From Bacteroidales bacterium (GTDB taxonomy: Bacteria > Bacteroidota > Bacteroidia > Bacteroidales > DTU049), in NCBI GenBank assembly GCA_030017935.1, contig JASEGF010000093.1, positions 1 through 8,002 of the forward strand: DNA of 8,002 bases, written 5' to 3'. How positions within the stretch are numbered: the first letter of the stretch is position 1; the number at the start of each line of letters is the position of its first letter. The notes beneath the pieces were generated by a model. That model saw only the letters and a list, made by a program, of their open reading frames with translations, ran no database searches and was not told the origin of the DNA. Below, in pieces: positions 7,801-8,002 of the stretch. A program made the translations under genes and the position numbers.

Positions 7801-8002
7801 AATACATATAGTTGGTCAGGAGGTTTAGGAAGTGGAGCAAGTAAAACAGTAACACCAAGTACAACTACGACATATACAGTAACGGGAACAAGTACAGCGG
7901 GATGTACTGGCACAGCAACAGTAAGTGTAACGGTAAATCCATTACCAACGGTAACAGCAACAGCAAGTCCAACATCAATATGTAATGGACAAACCTCAGT
8001 AT
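4840..8002 (+). CDS. Giant multidomain surface protein/adhesin with CUB-like domain and Ig-like tandem repeats (3' end outside window)
   Basis: The frame is open from the ATG at 4840 to the window edge, giving 1054 residues with no stop. In order: signal peptide 1-22 (cut near ANA-Q); a pre-peptidase-C-like beta domain about 24-157; a CUB-like domain 158-270 with four cysteines (C168, C193, C247, C270) and the LTIYDGP motif; two homologous PPC-like modules, 276-404 and 410-538, each starting with A-N-x-E-C and joined by proline linkers (PPPPP 405-409, PPPP 539-542); a Cys-rich domain about 546-707 with PVWYF and DLDFICWGPF (610-619); a beta domain about 712-807; a PKD/Ig-like domain about 812-889; and 73-residue Ig-like repeats from residue 890 to the edge. 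This architecture is typical of Bacteroidota T9SS-exported adhesins or gliding-associated proteins, which end in a sorting domain that cannot be seen here. Likely roles are adhesion to surfaces, cells or polysaccharide; ligand unknown. It follows the 248-residue exported protein by 4 bases. Confidence 0.9.
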   Translation, partial: MRNIYKFLLFILLNTIVIIANAQGTCATAITLTPGTQQCGTNSYVGSFPDDNSAPNNPCDNYYNDGEYWFKYVGTGKPLKLTVSGLSDTYSGIYVLSACPASSPTCLASHSNSSSTANYSVTTPVLTTGVTYYIVIANWSSPYSTNFCLDAVEIPTYNMTNGGNISSCAGIFMDPEGTANYADHNGTWTMTFCSNNGQALQFNFTQFETKETNDNLTIYDGPNTSSPSLGTYSTTNSPGTITSSGTCLTFAWTTDNNQAGTPGWTANFSCVPLPPANNECSNATELTINSPTSCNIVTHGTTQSATASSQTISPCYGTADDDVWYTFIASSTTLDLSLLNITGSSTDMYFAVYSGNNCSSLTNILCSDPNSARLTGLTIGSRYYVRVYTYSSGYYANFDICLSVPPPPPANDECSDAIHLSVNPDQNCGTVVHGSVSDATASSQTNPCYGTADDDIWYSFVATSNRHDISLLNITGSTTDMYIAVYGGSCGSLTNILCSDTESAVIDGLTPGMTYYVRIYTYTSTSGQTSSFDICVGTPPPPDPGDLCSMSLPFCSDSTYNFPAGVNSGTGQTGPDYCCLYSTPNPVWYFLRVEQPGDIELDIHSDPQKDLDFICWGPFTDIDDPCMYPTTYLTNSGGCSSHHAPGPGGGYPSGNTVDCSYDASYQEWCYIPNAQVGEFYILLITNYSNQPTNIIFEQISGSGATDCNVVTCNMSSITATPTACNPSTNFYSLSGTITFTDPPTSGQLIVTDNSGATQTFNPPFISPINYTINNINSDGVTHTVTAQFTSSPACTNYIVYNAPPACNMCTPNSGPDMTVCGMTTNLEAVINPDNASYHWSPTAGISFADVNSPTTSITATAPGVYTLTWNVTSTYGVTCTDQVTITFDNPTVTATASPTSICNGQTSVLTASGANTYSWSGGLGTGASKTVTPSATTTYTVTGTSTAGCTGTATVSVTVNPLPTVTASASPSAICNGASSVLTASGANTYSWSGGLGSGASKTVTPSTTTTYTVTGTSTAGCTGTATVSVTVNPLPTVTATASPTSICNGQTSV
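5665..6051 (+). repeat. PPC-like module, copy 1, within the giant protein
   Basis: Encodes residues 276-404, starting ANNECSNA and ending at DICLSV. Shared landmarks with the next copy are ATASSQT, PCYGTADDD followed by a V/I-W-Y strand, LLNITGS-T/S-TDMY, SLTNILCSD, and Y-Y-V-R-x-Y-T-Y. The offset between the copies is 402 bases (134 residues including the proline linker). Confidence 0.85.
6067..6453 (+). repeat. PPC-like module, copy 2, within the giant protein
   Basis: Encodes residues 410-538, starting ANDECSDA. It shares short identical DNA blocks with copy 1, for example a 21-base block starting GCTACTGCATCTTCG, but is diverged elsewhere. That indicates an older tandem duplication than the 219-base repeats downstream. 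Confidence 0.85.
7507..7725 (+). repeat. 219-base Ig-like tandem repeat, unit 1
   Basis: Encodes 73 residues (890-962) from PTVTATASPTSICNG to VSVTVNPL, with paired cysteines at unit positions 13 and 60 and a conserved W at 30, as in small Ig-like/PKD-type beta sandwiches. It is the first fully regular unit; the preceding domain is only loosely related. Confidence 0.93.
7726..7944 (+). repeat. 219-base Ig-like tandem repeat, unit 2
   Basis: Exactly the same length as unit 1. It differs at seven of 73 residues (unit positions 6, 10, 11, 16, 17, 36 and 46), and most of the DNA is identical or synonymous. The most different segment is its first 60 bases. Confidence 0.93.
7945..8002 (+). repeat. 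219-base Ig-like tandem repeat, unit 3 (cut by window edge)
   Basis: Only the first 58 bases are present. They are identical at all 58 positions to the start of unit 1 (7507-7564) and differ at several from unit 2, so the array continues beyond the window and may have a two-unit higher order. Confidence 0.93.

Noticed and set aside
7631..7864. 77-codon Leu-rich open frame on the minus strand
   Set aside because: Another antisense reading of the same repeats, with very low complexity and no start context.
7482..7913. 143-codon open frame on the minus strand with its own repeat pattern
   Set aside because: It is the antisense of the Ig-like repeat array; its Val/Pro/Leu periodicity simply mirrors the 219-base units.
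7507..8002. Direct repeats considered as a CRISPR array or mobile repeat
   Set aside because: The units are 219 bases, contiguous without spacers, and in frame within a large open reading frame, so they are protein domain repeats.

Overview
The window looks like a chromosomal piece of an AT-rich member of the Bacteroidota. Three things point there: secreted proteins with short Lys-start signal peptides ending in NAQ, a C-terminal type IX secretion (T9SS) sorting-like domain on one of them, and A/T-rich leaders without clear Shine-Dalgarno sites but with TAnnTTTG-type -7 promoter elements. The standard genetic code fits all reading frames.

Layout. (1) Bases 1-44 may hold the last codons of a plus-strand gene that enters from the left; 45-248 is non-coding and includes a striking polypyrimidine tract. 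(2) Bases 249-2882 hold a tight minus-strand operon, in transcription order: a Nudix hydrolase (probable ADP-ribose or related nucleotide pyrophosphatase), an AI-2E/PerM-family membrane permease, and a radical SAM/SPASM enzyme. (3) A short divergent intergenic region separates it from a plus-strand gene for an exported thioredoxin-fold protein with a CGTC motif and a C-terminal sorting-like domain. That gene ends at a very clear intrinsic terminator (3741-3772). (4) After a 317-base AT-rich intergenic region comes a second plus-strand unit: an exported 248-residue protein of unknown function, followed 4 bases later by the start of a giant multidomain surface protein that runs off the right end of the window.

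The giant protein (at least 1054 residues here) is the most notable gene. It has a signal peptide, three pre-peptidase-C-like beta modules, a CUB-like domain, a cysteine-rich domain, two further beta domains, and then a tandem array of 73-residue Ig-like repeats encoded by nearly identical 219-base units. The array is cut by the window edge. It is most likely a T9SS-exported cell-surface adhesin or gliding-associated protein, but its C-terminal sorting signal lies outside the window. Its tight coupling to the unknown 248-residue exported protein suggests the two act together. The minus-strand operon looks like housekeeping or accessory metabolism with no evident functional link to the adhesin unit. 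I see no RNA genes, insertion sequences, CRISPR arrays or phage genes.
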